A DNA stretch of 64,000 nucleotides, taken from Stagonosporopsis chrysanthemi. Taxonomy: Eukaryota; Ascomycota; Dothideomycetes; Pleosporales; Didymellaceae. The position numbers were made by a program, and so were the translations under genes. The notes under the pieces are model-generated. The model ran no database searches. It saw only the letters and a list, made by a program, of their open reading frames with translations, and was not told where the DNA came from. The stretch lies in assembly GCA_022560025.1 (NCBI GenBank), contig JAFISE010000100.1, positions 60,317 to 124,316 of the forward strand, read 5' to 3'. Shown here piece by piece: positions 31,584-42,975 of the stretch. How positions within the stretch are numbered: the first letter of the stretch is position 1; each line of letters starts with the position of its first letter.

Positions 31584-33926
31584 ATGTCTTCGACACCATT
31601 TCCTGATGAGTTTGCCCCTCCACGAGCCACAACTCTTCTTCGGCGATTTTCCTCCGGATTTATACGTGTTCTGCCTCCTTTCCGTGCCTCAACCCCGAAG
31701 AATGACGCAGTCTCTCGCTCACCTACGGTAGCTGACTCAACCTCAAAACACAGAGGGAAAACGGCAAGCGTTGCTGGAGGCGAGAAGCTGCTCATTTCAG
31801 AGCTCGAAGGAAACATCGACACCCACCGCGAGCCGCCGTGTCCCTACGATCCGGATACATATCACTCTTTTGCTAGCATTGAGAAGCGGCGCTGCAGTTT
31901 TTGCGGCATGCGGGGCCCAAAGATTGTGTTCAATGAACCGTGTGAAGCTTGTAGGACAGGTAACCCAGGCTCACATATTTCCTCAAGCCGCGCGCAGGTT
32001 GACCGTCGAAGACACTCTGCATATGACCCGCGTCAGCTGGCTCATCTTGCCAACAGCAGTTCTTCAGTTCTGCTAGGACCTCGTCCTGTCACACCTGAAC
32101 GTGCAGCAAAAAGGATTGGCAACCCACCCAGAGTCTCGCGGCTTCCGCCTGGCATCGTTCGCTTGCATGTGCCCGATGTGTCCGTAAGCCGGCACCGTGA
32201 CGGGGATTCACCGCCTACATCTAGACTGGGATCAATGTCACCAGACGGTCCAAAGCACCGTCGATCAGGGCATGTCCTTGCGAGTAGTAGCGAAGCAAAG
32301 ACAACGAAGAAACCCACGAGCCCCAAATTACACCACATACACGGCCTACCGCGTGCGGAGGACTTCCCCTTCGTCCACAGACATGAGATTCCCGATCACG
32401 CCATGGCTCTCAGCGCTGGATCGGCTAGCCCTTTGACTGGCCGGACCCGCTTCCCCAAGGAACCACCAAATGCGAATGGACCACCCGATTACTCGAACAC
32501 AGTACACTACGGCGGCAGAGTGTTACTCTCTCTTGCTAATTCAGTCGTCACAGACCAGCCGCAGGCCACGACCGTCATGGTAACGGAGACTGATCCGAGT
32601 GGCAGGGCGGTCATCAATCTTCTTGCGTCGCCTTTAGACACTGCGCTGGCTGGTAGCCCAGTATACAGGCGACAGTCCCCACAGCAGAGCTCCGTCGCAG
32701 AACTGTCTCAGGCATTGGCCGATGCTTCATACAGTTCGACCACTAATGGTAGCCAGGACACCGGCAGTACAAGACTTGGGGACATACGACTTGAGCTCAG
32801 AGGCGGCAACACCCTGAGTGATCAGACACCAAGACTGAGAGGCGGCATTGGCTACGAAAGGCCATCCACAAATACACTTGGCTTCAAACTCAAGAGATGG
32901 CTTCTCACCTGTCACGGTCCTTGTCCAGACGACTTCGATACCGACAGCGATGCTGACTTGCCCCCACCACGCGTTGTAACACCTGAGCGGGTGGCCAGAA
33001 CTCGGGAGAAGATGAACGGACGTGCGCGAGTCCCAGATCATCTGTGCAGAGGACTACAAGCGACGCCAGTAGCGGAGAATAATCGATCAGGGACCAAAAA
33101 CTTGCTTCCCTTAAGCACATTCACAGCCGCTACCTCCAGCCCCCCAAAGCGATCTATGTCATCCCGCTTCTCCTCTTTGAGTCTCCCAGCCCTCTTACAC
33201 CGCCGCTCTGACTCACCGGACTCACTAATCAACCGTCCCGCACATCTCTCCCGTCCCCAGGCTGGCGCGCACCTCCCCTATCTACGCGGCGGTGCAGACA
33301 ATAGTGTTCCACCCACGCTATTCTGGCTCGCGGGCGGCACGGGCAGGAAACCCATTAGCTTTAGCGGCTGGAAACAGTCTCGTCCGAAACAGAGGATGGG
33401 CGGGCTGTTTGGAATGGCTGTTTTTGGGGCCAGGTATGGACAGGAGTTCAAGGTCGAGGCTGGCGTGGAGAGTGAAGGGAAAGTGTCATGCTCAGCCAGT
33501 ATCAAGGTTGCAGTGGAGAGCGCGTCAAAGTCACAAGGCAGCGTCAATGTATCGAGGGCGGCCACAGTCTGTAGCCCGGGCTCTAGCTCTGGCTCCAGCT
33601 TGCGCGCGTCAGTGGCTCTGGAGCCGGCCAAGGAAGAGGGTGCGGATGTTGAGGTTTCTTCTTCTTCGGCCAGTGCTGAATTCGTGAAGGACGACGCTGA
33701 AAGTGAAAAAGAGCTTGTTCCGATCACTGAACCTGAGCCGGCACCGCAGGCGCTCACGCAACCTCCTCAGGAAGACGAAAACGGTATACCGTTATGCAGC
33801 GGCGCGTTACCGGCGGAACCTGTTGCCGGTAGAACGGTAACCAGCTCGATCCAGGCACGGTCAGCAGATGCCGAAGAGGAACAAGTACCTACTTCAGGAG
33901 ATGCAGAGAAGGATGGGAAGTCGTGA
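31584..33926 (+). CDS. Large disordered protein with CxxC pairs and three LRGG motifs, function unknown
   Basis: Single exon, 780 residues from the ATG at 31584. Mostly Ser/Pro/Arg-rich and predicted disordered. Near residues 100-130 lie two CxxC pairs (RRCSFCGMRGPKI and EPCEACRTG), which look like a small zinc ribbon. Three copies of L-R-G-G occur: RLELRGGNTL, TPRLRGGIGY and LPYLRGGADN (at about 32788, 32836 and 33275). LRGG is the C-terminal tetrapeptide of ubiquitin. A short hydrophobic or Gly-rich patch follows (MGGLFGMAVFGARYGQ), then an acidic Ser/Glu tail. I recognise no characterised homologue. The gene sits between two membrane-biogenesis genes, GPI12 and SAM35, which says little about its role. 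Confidence 0.7.
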   Translation: MSSTPFPDEFAPPRATTLLRRFSSGFIRVLPPFRASTPKNDAVSRSPTVADSTSKHRGKTASVAGGEKLLISELEGNIDTHREPPCPYDPDTYHSFASIEKRRCSFCGMRGPKIVFNEPCEACRTGNPGSHISSSRAQVDRRRHSAYDPRQLAHLANSSSSVLLGPRPVTPERAAKRIGNPPRVSRLPPGIVRLHVPDVSVSRHRDGDSPPTSRLGSMSPDGPKHRRSGHVLASSSEAKTTKKPTSPKLHHIHGLPRAEDFPFVHRHEIPDHAMALSAGSASPLTGRTRFPKEPPNANGPPDYSNTVHYGGRVLLSLANSVVTDQPQATTVMVTETDPSGRAVINLLASPLDTALAGSPVYRRQSPQQSSVAELSQALADASYSSTTNGSQDTGSTRLGDIRLELRGGNTLSDQTPRLRGGIGYERPSTNTLGFKLKRWLLTCHGPCPDDFDTDSDADLPPPRVVTPERVARTREKMNGRARVPDHLCRGLQATPVAENNRSGTKNLLPLSTFTAATSSPPKRSMSSRFSSLSLPALLHRRSDSPDSLINRPAHLSRPQAGAHLPYLRGGADNSVPPTLFWLAGGTGRKPISFSGWKQSRPKQRMGGLFGMAVFGARYGQEFKVEAGVESEGKVSCSASIKVAVESASKSQGSVNVSRAATVCSPGSSSGSSLRASVALEPAKEEGADVEVSSSSASAEFVKDDAESEKELVPITEPEPAPQALTQPPQEDENGIPLCSGALPAEPVAGRTVTSSIQARSADAEEEQVPTSGDAEKDGKS

Positions 33927-34243
33927 GGCGGTGCGGCATAGTATAGTACTGATTGACCGATCTTAATCAATGGTGTTGGTACATAGAGCATTATCATTCG
34001 ACACAGTATGGCCTGCCTTCTCTGATCCTCCATGCAGTTAACGTTGTCTGGTATTTTGTGCATCGATGGCTGTTCAGAGGTAGTTGGTGGTGTTGCACTG
34101 GAAGCTGTATGAAGATGACGTTACAGCAGCCTGCAAGAACGGCAAGTGCAGGCGAGAAGGCTCTCCTCCGAGCAGCATCACCAGCTTTTTGCGACATCGA
34201 CATCGGCAACGACAACGACAGCGCAATTTTCGGCTGGACAACG
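33927..34243. other. Intergenic region
   Basis: 317 bp upstream of the Sam35-like gene. It contains a CGACATCGGCAACGACAACG-like simple-sequence stretch near 34190-34220. No gene seen. Confidence 0.4.
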
Positions 34244-35256
34244 ATGTCACAAGATAAAGAAACCCACGACGTACCTCAGCGGAGGAGACAGCAGCAGAGC
34301 GCATCGCGCAGCATCTTCAATGTGCCTGCGCCCATCAAGCAGCTCTTCGACCGATTCCCGCTCATCACATACTCGACAAACGATCTCCCACACCGCGCGC
34401 CTCGCCAACGCGATGCACACGTCCTACACATCTTCACGACGAACGAAGGCGCAATCAAAGGGTCGCCATCATACAACCCAGCATGTCTAAAGTGGCAGGT
34501 GCGGACAACACGCAAAGTCAGGCTTGAATCTGGCTCACGTCTCCTAGGCATACCTCAAATTCTCCAATATCGAACATCAGGTCGCAGTCTCAAGCAACCA
34601 TGCTTCGCCGAGTGGCGCGCTACCGTTCCTTCTGCCCATCCAGCCCGACACGACAAAACATGTCCAGCCAGTGCCATCCAGCAAGCTGCAGCGATGGGCG
34701 ATGAACAACAGCGAAACAGCGGTTGAGGAGTCCGGAGACCTTCGATACGAGGCGTATCTGTCCCTGCTCGACCATCGGATACGAAGAGCATGGGTACGTC
34801 ATCAGGCATTATTCTGGAGGACATTTGCTAACCGCCACCAAGCTCTACAGCATATACTTGTCCAATAACTTCACATCCATCGCTGAGCCGCTGTATATCC
34901 TACCGACGTCCAGCAATCCCTTCGTCCGCCTCACAATAGCGCGTGACCTCCGTCTCGCTGCTGAGAAAGAACTGCTAAAGTTCTCCGCAATTGTGAGCGC
35001 CGAGACACTCTACAACCAAGCAGAGGAGGCCTTCACGGCGCTCGACTCCCTGCTTGGAGAAGACGCATGGTTCTTTGGCGCAGAGACTCCTGGCCTGTTC
35101 GATGCCAGTGTCTTTGCGTACACACACCTCTTACTGGACGACAAGCTCGGCAAGGGCTGGCTAGACAGGCGCCTGCGTAACACGCTAACGCCGCGGCAAC
35201 GCCTGGTTGCGCACCGGAACAAGATCTTGGAGAACTACTTCCCGCACAGCTCGTGA
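34244..35256 (+). CDS. SAM35: Mitochondrial outer-membrane SAM complex subunit Sam35 / metaxin-like
   Basis: Three exons, 34244-34498, 34548-34793 and 34843-35256, encode 304 residues. The protein has the metaxin/GST-like architecture. The N-terminal Tom37/thioredoxin-like part shows FPLITYSTNDLPHRAPRQRD, SYNPACLKWQAYLKFSN and SPSGALPFLLPIQP. The helical C-terminal part shows WFFGAETPGLFDASVFAYTH, ending at LVAHRNKILENYF. Sam35 sits on the cytosolic side of the sorting and assembly machinery and recognises the beta-signal of outer-membrane barrel proteins. Sam37/metaxin 1 is the alternative assignment, but its length would be greater and it has a C-terminal anchor not seen here. Confidence 0.85.
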
Positions 35257-35739
35257 GCGCTGCCTTGGAAAAGATCCGGCTGGTCCTCCCTGTAGATTAC
35301 CTGTACAACACTGGAGCCTGAGGGCATCATTGCATGCGTCACCAAGTCCGACCATACACATATCGGAACTGTACGAACCACGAATGAACACATTGCAGGG
35401 AGACACAACTGCAGCTCCCTTTTCACCGGGACGTGAATGTGGGACCGAGTTCTGTCGCGTGGTCACGTTCTCTAGCGCGTACCAGAGATGCGCATCTGAG
35501 TCATCTTGCATGCCTGCTCGACATGTTTCCTAATCGGGACGAAGCGTAGACGCAGAGGGCGCATACAGTAATTATATAGACCGCTCTAATTGTCCCAAAA
35601 GTCAAGGCATCAAGCTTTGCATTCTAGTCTCTCATCGGAGAAAGTTTCGGACCAGCCAGACAGCGCCGCCTTCTCCAATATCGGTTTCACGAACCCTCAT
35701 CTTTGCTCGCCTTTGACCATCATATCACAACAGTGCGGA
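35257..35739. other. Intergenic region
   Basis: 483 bp between two plus-strand genes. The methyltransferase frame is open back to 35590, without an ATG. Nothing else recognised. Confidence 0.4.
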
Positions 35740-36717
35740 ATGACCAAGCCATCAATAAACACGACATTCGACACCTCCCTTGTGGATCTCCACCCCAACA
35801 TATCCTTCTCAACCACCGAGTCCGACCCATCAGACGCTGGCATGTCAACAGCAATGCAGAAGATTCCAACTTCAGCTCCAAGTGCATCGTCGCAGGGTCA
35901 CAGTCAAGACACACCACACGCCTCTCAGTCCGTCCCACCAAAGCCATCGAGCCCTGCTCAGCACATCGGCACCCAAGAAGCTTACGATCAATGGGCCACC
36001 GTCTACGACACAGACGGCAACATGCTCCAGTCCATCGACGACGACGAACTCAACACCCTAGTCCCTTCCCTCCTTCACCAAGTCGCCTCATCCCCTAATC
36101 CCAGCATCTCCGTCCTTGATCTAGGCTGCGGCACAGGCCGCAACACCGCGCGTCTGCTCTCCCACCCCTGGCCAGCAGCCAAGCAAATCGCCATCACCGG
36201 CCTCGATTTCAGCGCCGGCATGCTCGCAGTTGCGCACTTGAAACTCGCCCCGCTCGCCTCCGCGAACGACAACCTCACTCTCCGCCTCGAACACTGCGAT
36301 CCCTTCCCCCTCCCCCCGTCTCCCCCCTTCGACCCCTCCCTCCTCGCTCTGCCCCTGCAGAATCTCATCATCTCCACCCTCGTCCTCGAACACATCCCCC
36401 TCCCCACCTTCTTCCGCACGCTCACCTCGCTCCTCGCCCCTGGCGGCCTCGCGGTGGTAACGAACATGCACTCGCACATGGGCGCATGCTCGCAGGCCGG
36501 GTTCGTCAACGCCGACGGTGTCAAGATCAGGGGGGAGAGCTTTGTGCACGAGCTGGCGCAGACGGTGCAGGCGGCGCAGGATGCGGGGCTAGAGGTGGTG
36601 AGGGTCAGGGAGAGGGGGGTGAACGAGGGGGATGTGCAGGCGGGGGTTGTAGGGGAGCGAGGGAGGAAGTGGTTCGGGTGGAAGGTGTGGTTTGGGGTTG
36701 TGGTGAGGAAGGCGTGA
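35740..36717 (+). CDS. Class I SAM-dependent methyltransferase
   Basis: Single exon, 325 residues from the ATG at 35740. The first 75 residues are Ser/Pro/Thr-rich. The methyltransferase fold starts at YDQWATVYDTDGNMLQSIDD. Motif I is VLDLGCGTGRNTARLL (about residues 123-139), followed by ITGLDFSAGMLAVAH. The carboxy-terminal strands are LIISTLVLEHIPL and LLAPGGLAVVTNMHSHMGA. Length and motifs fit methyltransferase_11/25-type small-molecule enzymes. The acceptor is unknown and no metabolic cluster surrounds it. The codons of the 3' third are markedly richer in GGG/GTG than the 5' part. Confidence 0.85.
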   Translation: MTKPSINTTFDTSLVDLHPNISFSTTESDPSDAGMSTAMQKIPTSAPSASSQGHSQDTPHASQSVPPKPSSPAQHIGTQEAYDQWATVYDTDGNMLQSIDDDELNTLVPSLLHQVASSPNPSISVLDLGCGTGRNTARLLSHPWPAAKQIAITGLDFSAGMLAVAHLKLAPLASANDNLTLRLEHCDPFPLPPSPPFDPSLLALPLQNLIISTLVLEHIPLPTFFRTLTSLLAPGGLAVVTNMHSHMGACSQAGFVNADGVKIRGESFVHELAQTVQAAQDAGLEVVRVRERGVNEGDVQAGVVGERGRKWFGWKVWFGVVVRKA

Positions 36718-37339
36718 GTGCTGTGGGAAGATGGGGCGGGAGAACGTCTTTTGATCGGCGACAGAATGAAGAAGTTGAGCAGAACAGAACAGAGTAATGA
36801 GCGCGTTTGTGGAACGTAATGTAGTGCAATGCTGAATCGTCGACCGAGTCGAGTCGAGTGGGACATGTACATAGATGCAAAAGAAGAAGTTTCGTGGCCG
36901 CTAAAACACAGAATAGAATCCCCCCATCCGTTAGGCAATTGCCTCCCTAACACCATGCTTGATATGCGTACTTCGCCGTCTTTTCTGGGACCGCGTCGCC
37001 GACCTTGGCTCAGTGTGGCACTCCTCGTGCTCATCCACCTCATCTTCTCTCAACATGGCTGTCCGATGTCTCTCGCGGACTCCATGCTCGGGGTGCTAGC
37101 GATGCTCGCCGCGCCGTAGCTGCCACGGCTGCAGATCTGTCCACCCACAAGGTTCGCGCGCCCAGCACTGAATCCCCAACGCGTCGACTCGCGTGTCCAG
37201 CTCAAACGCGTACGTCGCCTTCGGCAACGATCCATGAAGCGTCCGTTCCCCAGGATGCGCTTGCGGAATGCCGTCGCTCCTCTGCCTCTTGCAACGTCAA
37301 TGATTCTTGTCAAATTTCCGCATTCGAACAACGGCGCTT
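36718..37339. other. Convergent 3' intergenic region
   Basis: 622 bp between the methyltransferase and Mis13 stop codons. Short GTCGA/GTCGAG reiterations lie at about 36838-36860. Longer open frames here overlap the Mis13 3' end and are shadows. Confidence 0.4.
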
Positions 37340-39048
37340 TCACGATTCGCCCAGCACGCCGGCTAGTCCCCTCAACACGTCGCCCACGCCGATCCCGTCC
37401 GCGCCTGCTCTCTCTTTGACCGCGCGGTCGCGCTCTTCCAGCCTCTTGGCCGCGGTGCCGAGAATGCGGTCCGCGACGCGCTCTGCGGTGTTGCGGTACT
37501 GTTCGATTTTGTGGACGCCGTCTGCGAATAGATCGATGTTTGGTTCGAGGGAGTCGCTGAGTTTGGTGAGATGCGAGTGCAGAGCCGAAGGGGTCGTAAA
37601 TCGGAATGTGAAGGCGGAGGAGGGTGGCTGCGCTGTAGAAGATATTGGGGGGAGTTGAAGCTGAGAGAGAATTGCGGCTTGCGTTGGGTCGAGAAGCGAA
37701 GTGTCGATGTCTGCTAATGTGGCTGCTGGCGCGTCGGGCGAAGCTGCTGCTGAAGCTGCAGAAGGACTTGATTTTTGTAGATTTTCCCAAGCGGTCTTCT
37801 CCTCTTCGAGTCTGTCTTTATGTTAGTGTGATTCTTGCGTTGTGAAATGGTACGTCTCTTGCCGCTTGATCTCCTCTTCCAGCTCCTGTAATGTGAGCTT
37901 GTTCTTCTCGTTCGTTGGATTCGGCTTCTTGACAACCGGCGGCGCTGCGATCTCCTCTCTGCTGAACCAATCTGAGAGCTCTGGTCGGTTCGCAAAGTCG
38001 TCTATCAGCTCCTGTTGTATTGCCCGAGCGGCCATAATGGCATTGGCGTTCTTAACATCGCCCGATGGCTTCTCCGGCAGTGCTTGTGATCCGCACCATG
38101 TGAGCAGCTGCTTCATTCGCCGAGGCTCTGGCAAACTTTGCTCGATGTACTTGTAGTAATCGGCAACCTCGATCGCCGAGTGTGGGAGGGCTAGATAGTC
38201 GTCAGTCGCGTCCTGGTACCATTTCAAGTGTCCCTTTACTCACCATTCGACATGCCGCTGTCGATTAGCGAGCTCGCCCTTCTGCCACGCAACCCAGTAC
38301 TGCTCCGCCTGTGTCCGTCTTTGTTGCCTTTGCGCATCTCCTTGTTTCGTGTGATGACCGGGGTGTCTGCAAAGGGAAGCATGATACGCTTCGCATTAGG
38401 ATCGCGCTCCTTCGCAGCATTCACATCATGCTGATTCGGAGTCTGCGCACCTGCAAATGCGTTTGTTGCTTGCTCTTCCGGTGCTGGTGTGACCTGCTTC
38501 TGCTTCTTCTTTTGCGGTTCCGAGGGCGCTTTCCTGCCGGTGCGCTTTGGTTGGAGTGGCTCTACAGATTTCGGCCGGATCTCTAGGCCGTTCTTGTCGC
38601 TGGAGATGCGCGCCGATCGTCGTCGGCTCTGGGTATCTGAAGAATCCGGGTCAACTGTCGCGACCGGCTTTTTCCGCCGCGCCGGCGCTTTGGCAGGTGC
38701 GGGCTCTGGCGAAGAGCGTAGTACCTCTCTCCGTCGCGTCGGCTTTGCAACCTTGTCCTCAGGTATGCTTTCTTGCAATGGCACGGCCTGCGCCTTGGTG
38801 GTCTTGCGCGTCGTGCGCCGCGAGAACTGGAAGCCGTCGTCATTCTCGTCGTACGCGATTTTCGCAGCCTTTTTGGTGGTCGTGGTTGCAATCTTCTTGC
38901 CGGTGCCGTTCAAATCAGCCTTCGCCCTTTTCGGCGCGGGCGCATCATCGTCGTCGAACGCCTGCCTCGCGCTGCGTCGTCGCGTGCTGGGACGATTTGC
39001 GGCCATAGGAAGGGATGCAAGCGGAGAGCGCGCAAAAATGGTGGACAT
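37340..39048 (-). CDS. MIS13: Kinetochore MIS12-complex subunit Mis13/Dsn1
   Basis: Three exons, 39048-38244, 38190-37854 and 37811-37340, encode 537 residues; introns are 53 and 42 nt. The first ATG gives MSTIFARSPLASLPMAANRP; initiation at the second Met (39006) is equally possible. The N-terminal half is basic and disordered. A conserved Aurora-B-type site follows (HRRSSTGLRGRRASSLIDSG), whose phosphorylation in Dsn1 controls CENP-C/Mif2 binding. The structured part begins at ALPHSAIEVADYYKYIEQ and PEPRRMKQLLTWC, then coiled coil (KLTLQELEEEIKRQE). A C-terminal helix carries the KIEQYRNTAERVADRILG segment. It acts at the inner/outer kinetochore junction in the Mis12-Nnf1-Nsl1-Dsn1 complex. 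Confidence 0.92.
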
Positions 39049-39555
39049 TGAGTCCGCGGCGGTGGATGTAAAGGCGGTGTTGTGGTTGCGCGGAGTAGCG
39101 TCAAAGCGCGTGCATGAGCGCAAGAAGCCAGGCCCAGTCAAGGGATGAAGAGGCGAGTCCGTAGGTGCACTCCAGATATTTCGTATTCACGGTCGTAAAA
39201 ATTGGCGGTAATGCGAATAGCCTCGAGCTGTAGTGAAGTGCGCGGTCAACGTGCGGGAGCAGGGTTGGGGGTGTTCGTGCATCGTCACTTCCTGCCAAGA
39301 TGTAAACAAACTCTAGTGCCACGTGACGAACGTCGAATTTCACAAGGCATGCACGAGCTCAGCCCATCATCGAGAGGTAAAGGTGTGTATTTCATGTTGA
39401 GATGCCTTTTAATCAGGCTCGACGACGATGCCGCTACAGAACGCCGCGGGAAGAGCAGCCCCTTTAGCCGCCATCCAAATGCAATCATTCCCCGTTTTTG
39501 CTATCCAGATACCGCTCGCATCTGTTGAATATGCAGTTACAACTATGCTTTGCCT
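39049..39555. other. Intergenic region
   Basis: 507 bp between two minus-strand genes, Mis13 promoter side. No gene or repeat seen. Confidence 0.4.
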
Positions 39556-42500
39556 TTACGACATACCAGCTCCAGGCATCGGTCCGGTGACGCCCTCAGG
39601 CGCCATACTGCCTTCAATGCGACGCTTCGCATCCTGCTTCTCCTCGTGGGTCGGGTTGGTCTTGCGCATGTCAGGCACATATGACGCCCTTTCAGGGCTG
39701 TGACCAATGGACATGCCAACGCGGACCTTCAGACCGTCAGTGTTACGAATGCACAGAGTGAGGATCATACTTACGAGTGTTTCCAAGGCAGATCGCGAGT
39801 TGTCTGCCAGATCGTCGTCATATCGCATTTGCCCAGGTTCAAACAGCAGCAGCAATGTACTACCACCGAACTTGAAATAACCCAGCTCCTCAGCGCGCTT
39901 GACCTGTTCGCCCTTGCTACGAGTGATGACTGTGCTACCAACCATCATCGCACCAATACAAATGACCATGACGCGGCCGTGGGTGACCGAGTCAATGGGG
40001 CAGATGACGCGCACGTTCTCACCATACACATCAAGCGCTGAACGAATCGCCATAGGGTTGACCGTGTAATATTCTCCTTCGATCGTCTTAGGCTCGTCCA
40101 TGGTTCCATCGACGGGAATGTGGAAGCGGTGGTAGTCTTGTGGTGCGAGTCGGAAGATACCGAGGGAACCACCCTGGTAGCGTGCGGCATCTTGAGGATA
40201 CGCATCGCCCAGAAGACGTTCAATTGTGAACTCGCGGCCCTTGACCCAGATGGATTGCGCCTGGTCGATTGTGTTGAAAACAACACTACGGCAATCAGCG
40301 GGAGACACAATCACCCTGGGATCCTCTGGAGCTGAGCAGGGCCGCGCGTCTGGCTTCAGAGCTCGGTAGAAGAACTCGTTAAAGTTCTTGAAGTGCGAGA
40401 TGGGGTGTAGTACTTCTGACATATCAAGCTGATGGAATGCAATGAATGGTTCAATCTCCTTCGCAGAGGCCGGATCATCGTACTTTTTGCCCTGCTTGAT
40501 GCTAAGAGACTTGAGCAGTTTGCGAATGCGCTTCTTCTCCATGTTGTTGGCCTTGAAGCCCTTGTAAAGCATGCGGATACCCAGACGGACGTATACACTC
40601 ATGCGCTCTTCGTTGATCTGCCCTGTAAGACGATCTTGCACGAGAATATTCGCAGAGTTGGCACCCAGCTTGTAGCCACCATAGGAGATCTTAGTGATAA
40701 CCTTGGAATACCACTTGCGCTGGGCTTGACTAGAGGTAACGAAGCCCGACATGACAATGTTGTTGACTTGCTTCCAGTCCTGGCTGGCACAGGTCGCGAT
40801 GTGAGTGATGATGTTGGCGTCGGATCGCTTGTTCAGCTTGGGTTGGTGACAGATCGGGCATTCACGAATCTCGATGACGTGCTCTTCGCCAGTCTCGTCA
40901 GCGAGATCGTCCGCAAGGAATTCACCTTCTTCACCCTCTGCGCCCAGCGATTTCGTTTCAAGGACAGGTATCGACGTCCTCGACGCATTCTGGTTGATCG
41001 GGGTCAGCTGACCAGATGTTGGTGTCTGCGTGCCCGGTGTATATAACGTTTTGTTACCGTGCTTCTGGGATTCAAGCTGTTCGATTTTTTGCAGCTGGTC
41101 TTCCAGGCAGATGATAGCCTCATCAAACGTGAGCAACTCGTCGCCGTTGTGACTAGCCATGAATCGGCTGAAGAAGCTGTCGATCGTCGAAGCATGCAAA
41201 GTGGAGCCGAGTGTATCGAGCATAGTCGTGAGCTCAATCTTGTCGATGAGGCCACTTTCGTCGGCGTCGTACTGCTTAAGCATGGCTCTCCAGAACTGTT
41301 GTCGCAGGGCTCTGTAGGGAAGGTACTTGGCACGAATGTACAGTGTTGGGGTGTGCTTCGCCTCCCATCGCTCCTTGTTTTTCATCTCGATCGGCAGAGT
41401 GTAAGACTTCAAGTCCTGGTCGTCCACAGCCGCTGGGTCAACATTGATTGCGGGTACAGGTGTAAGGTTTCCGTTGCTGTCCACAGCTGGCGCGCTGGTG
41501 GGCGCGGTGCCGGGTAACGCTCCGTTCGAGTCTTTTGCTGAGAGTGAGCTCGAGGACTGTTCCTTCTTGAGAGACGGCTTGCCCATGCGGGAGAGACTGT
41601 GGGTGGAGGACGAGCGCGACACGGGCAAACGGAAGCGAGATCTTCTCCCGCTGTCTGGGAGACCCGGAGAATCTGAAGGTTCTGGTAGCCTGTAAAGGCC
41701 TGTGTGGGGATCTGCGGTTGGTGCTACAGAAACAGCCTTCTCGAGAGGGAAGTTCACCATGCCGACGTAATCGTTTCCAGAAAACTTGTCCTTGTCGATG
41801 ACTGTGAAGTTCACAGAGTAGTTCACCTCGTGACGCAGAACTTGAAAGACGAGCTTCTCCTCGTAGATGGGGTTTAGGTCGTGCCTCACGGTCTTTGTGC
41901 GGTACGTCTTTTTGCCCAGGGACGTCACGACGAAGGGGTCCATGTCGAAGGACGTCCGTGTGACGTTCTTCTCAGGAGGCAGGTCTGTAATGTTGGACAC
42001 TTCGAGGAACAGCACGCCTGCAATCTCTGACTTGTCCGAGTATTCGTAGCCGGTGATTTGCTTGGCCTTCTTCTTGAGTCGTGCCATTCTGAGCTTCCTG
42101 CGGCGCTTTTCCCGCTTCGCTGCCTTCTTGGACTCGTCGTTCGCTTCGTTGGAGCTCTCGCTCTCATCGTCGTCATCGAGGTCAGTGCTGCCACTCTCGC
42201 CGCGCAGCAGCCCATTCTCATCCGACTCGTCTGGGCTTGACTGGCCAGCGATGGCGAAGAACTTCTGGATGATCTGCTCGGGGACGGCGGTGGGAGCGCT
42301 CGTGTCAATGAGGGTGAACTGAATCTGGATCTCGCCAGATACGTGTGATGACTTCTTTCCTCCACGGCGCGACTCGAGGTGGAACCATTGTGGCTCGGCA
42401 ATAGGCTGGCCATGCGCGAAGACATCCTCGAGGATGACATCAAACTCGCCCATGTAGTCCTTGCCAAAGCGGTCTTTGTCCCAGCAGGTCGCCTCGAGCA

Positions 42501-42975
42501 GGAGGCTCTGCTCGCCCACAATGGGCATCTCGAGCGTGGTGTTCCATTCCGGGTTCAGGGTCTTGTTGATGGTCGGGGTGGCCTCCTTTGCATCGCCGAG
42601 GGAGACAACGAGGTACTGCGCAGCTGCAGTCAGCTTGTGCACTGCAGACACATGGCAATTGCACGTGTGCGCGTGGCCATGGTGGCATGAGGAATACTCA
42701 CAGGGTCAGAGGTGCCACTCCTGTCCTTTGCAGCTAGGTTCCGGCCCTGCGTCTGTCAGCGGGTGCTCGTTCTCCTTTCTCCTCGGAGGGTGCCACAGCG
42801 CGCGCACCTTGATTACGTTCGCCCGCAGCACCAGGCCGGGCTTGACGTCGCTCATGGTTCGTTTGGGGCTGCCCTGGCGGCTGGTGGGTACGCTGTTCAC
42901 GGAAGTGGTGCTGTTGTTCTGCTTCAGGCGTTGTGGCAGCGAGAGGCGAGACGTGAACGACGGCCGGGCAGGCAT
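39556..42975 (-). CDS. PSD2: Phosphatidylserine decarboxylase, type II with C2 domains (Psd2-like)
   Basis: Converts phosphatidylserine to phosphatidylethanolamine in endomembranes. Exons are 42975-42808, 42746-42702 (45 nt, encoding GRNLAAKDRSGTSDP), 42615-39775 and 39726-39556. The protein is about 1074 residues if the last 48-nt intron is removed. Two C2 domains are visible (YLVVSLGDAKEATPTI and NPIYEEKLVFQVLRHEVNYS), then an EF-hand-like YDADESGLIDKIEL. The decarboxylase domain has the DCRSVVF block, HIPVDGTM and GAMMVGSTVITRSKGEQVKR. Its autocleavage/pyruvoyl site is FKFGGSTLLLLFE (GGST). An acidic Ser/Glu/Asp stretch and KKAAKREKRRRK separate the C2 domains. This is the normal fungal Psd2 architecture. 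Confidence 0.95.

Noticed and set aside
37005..37658. 217-codon plus-strand open frame
   Set aside because: Overlaps the Mis13 3' exon in antisense, with low-complexity composition and no motif.
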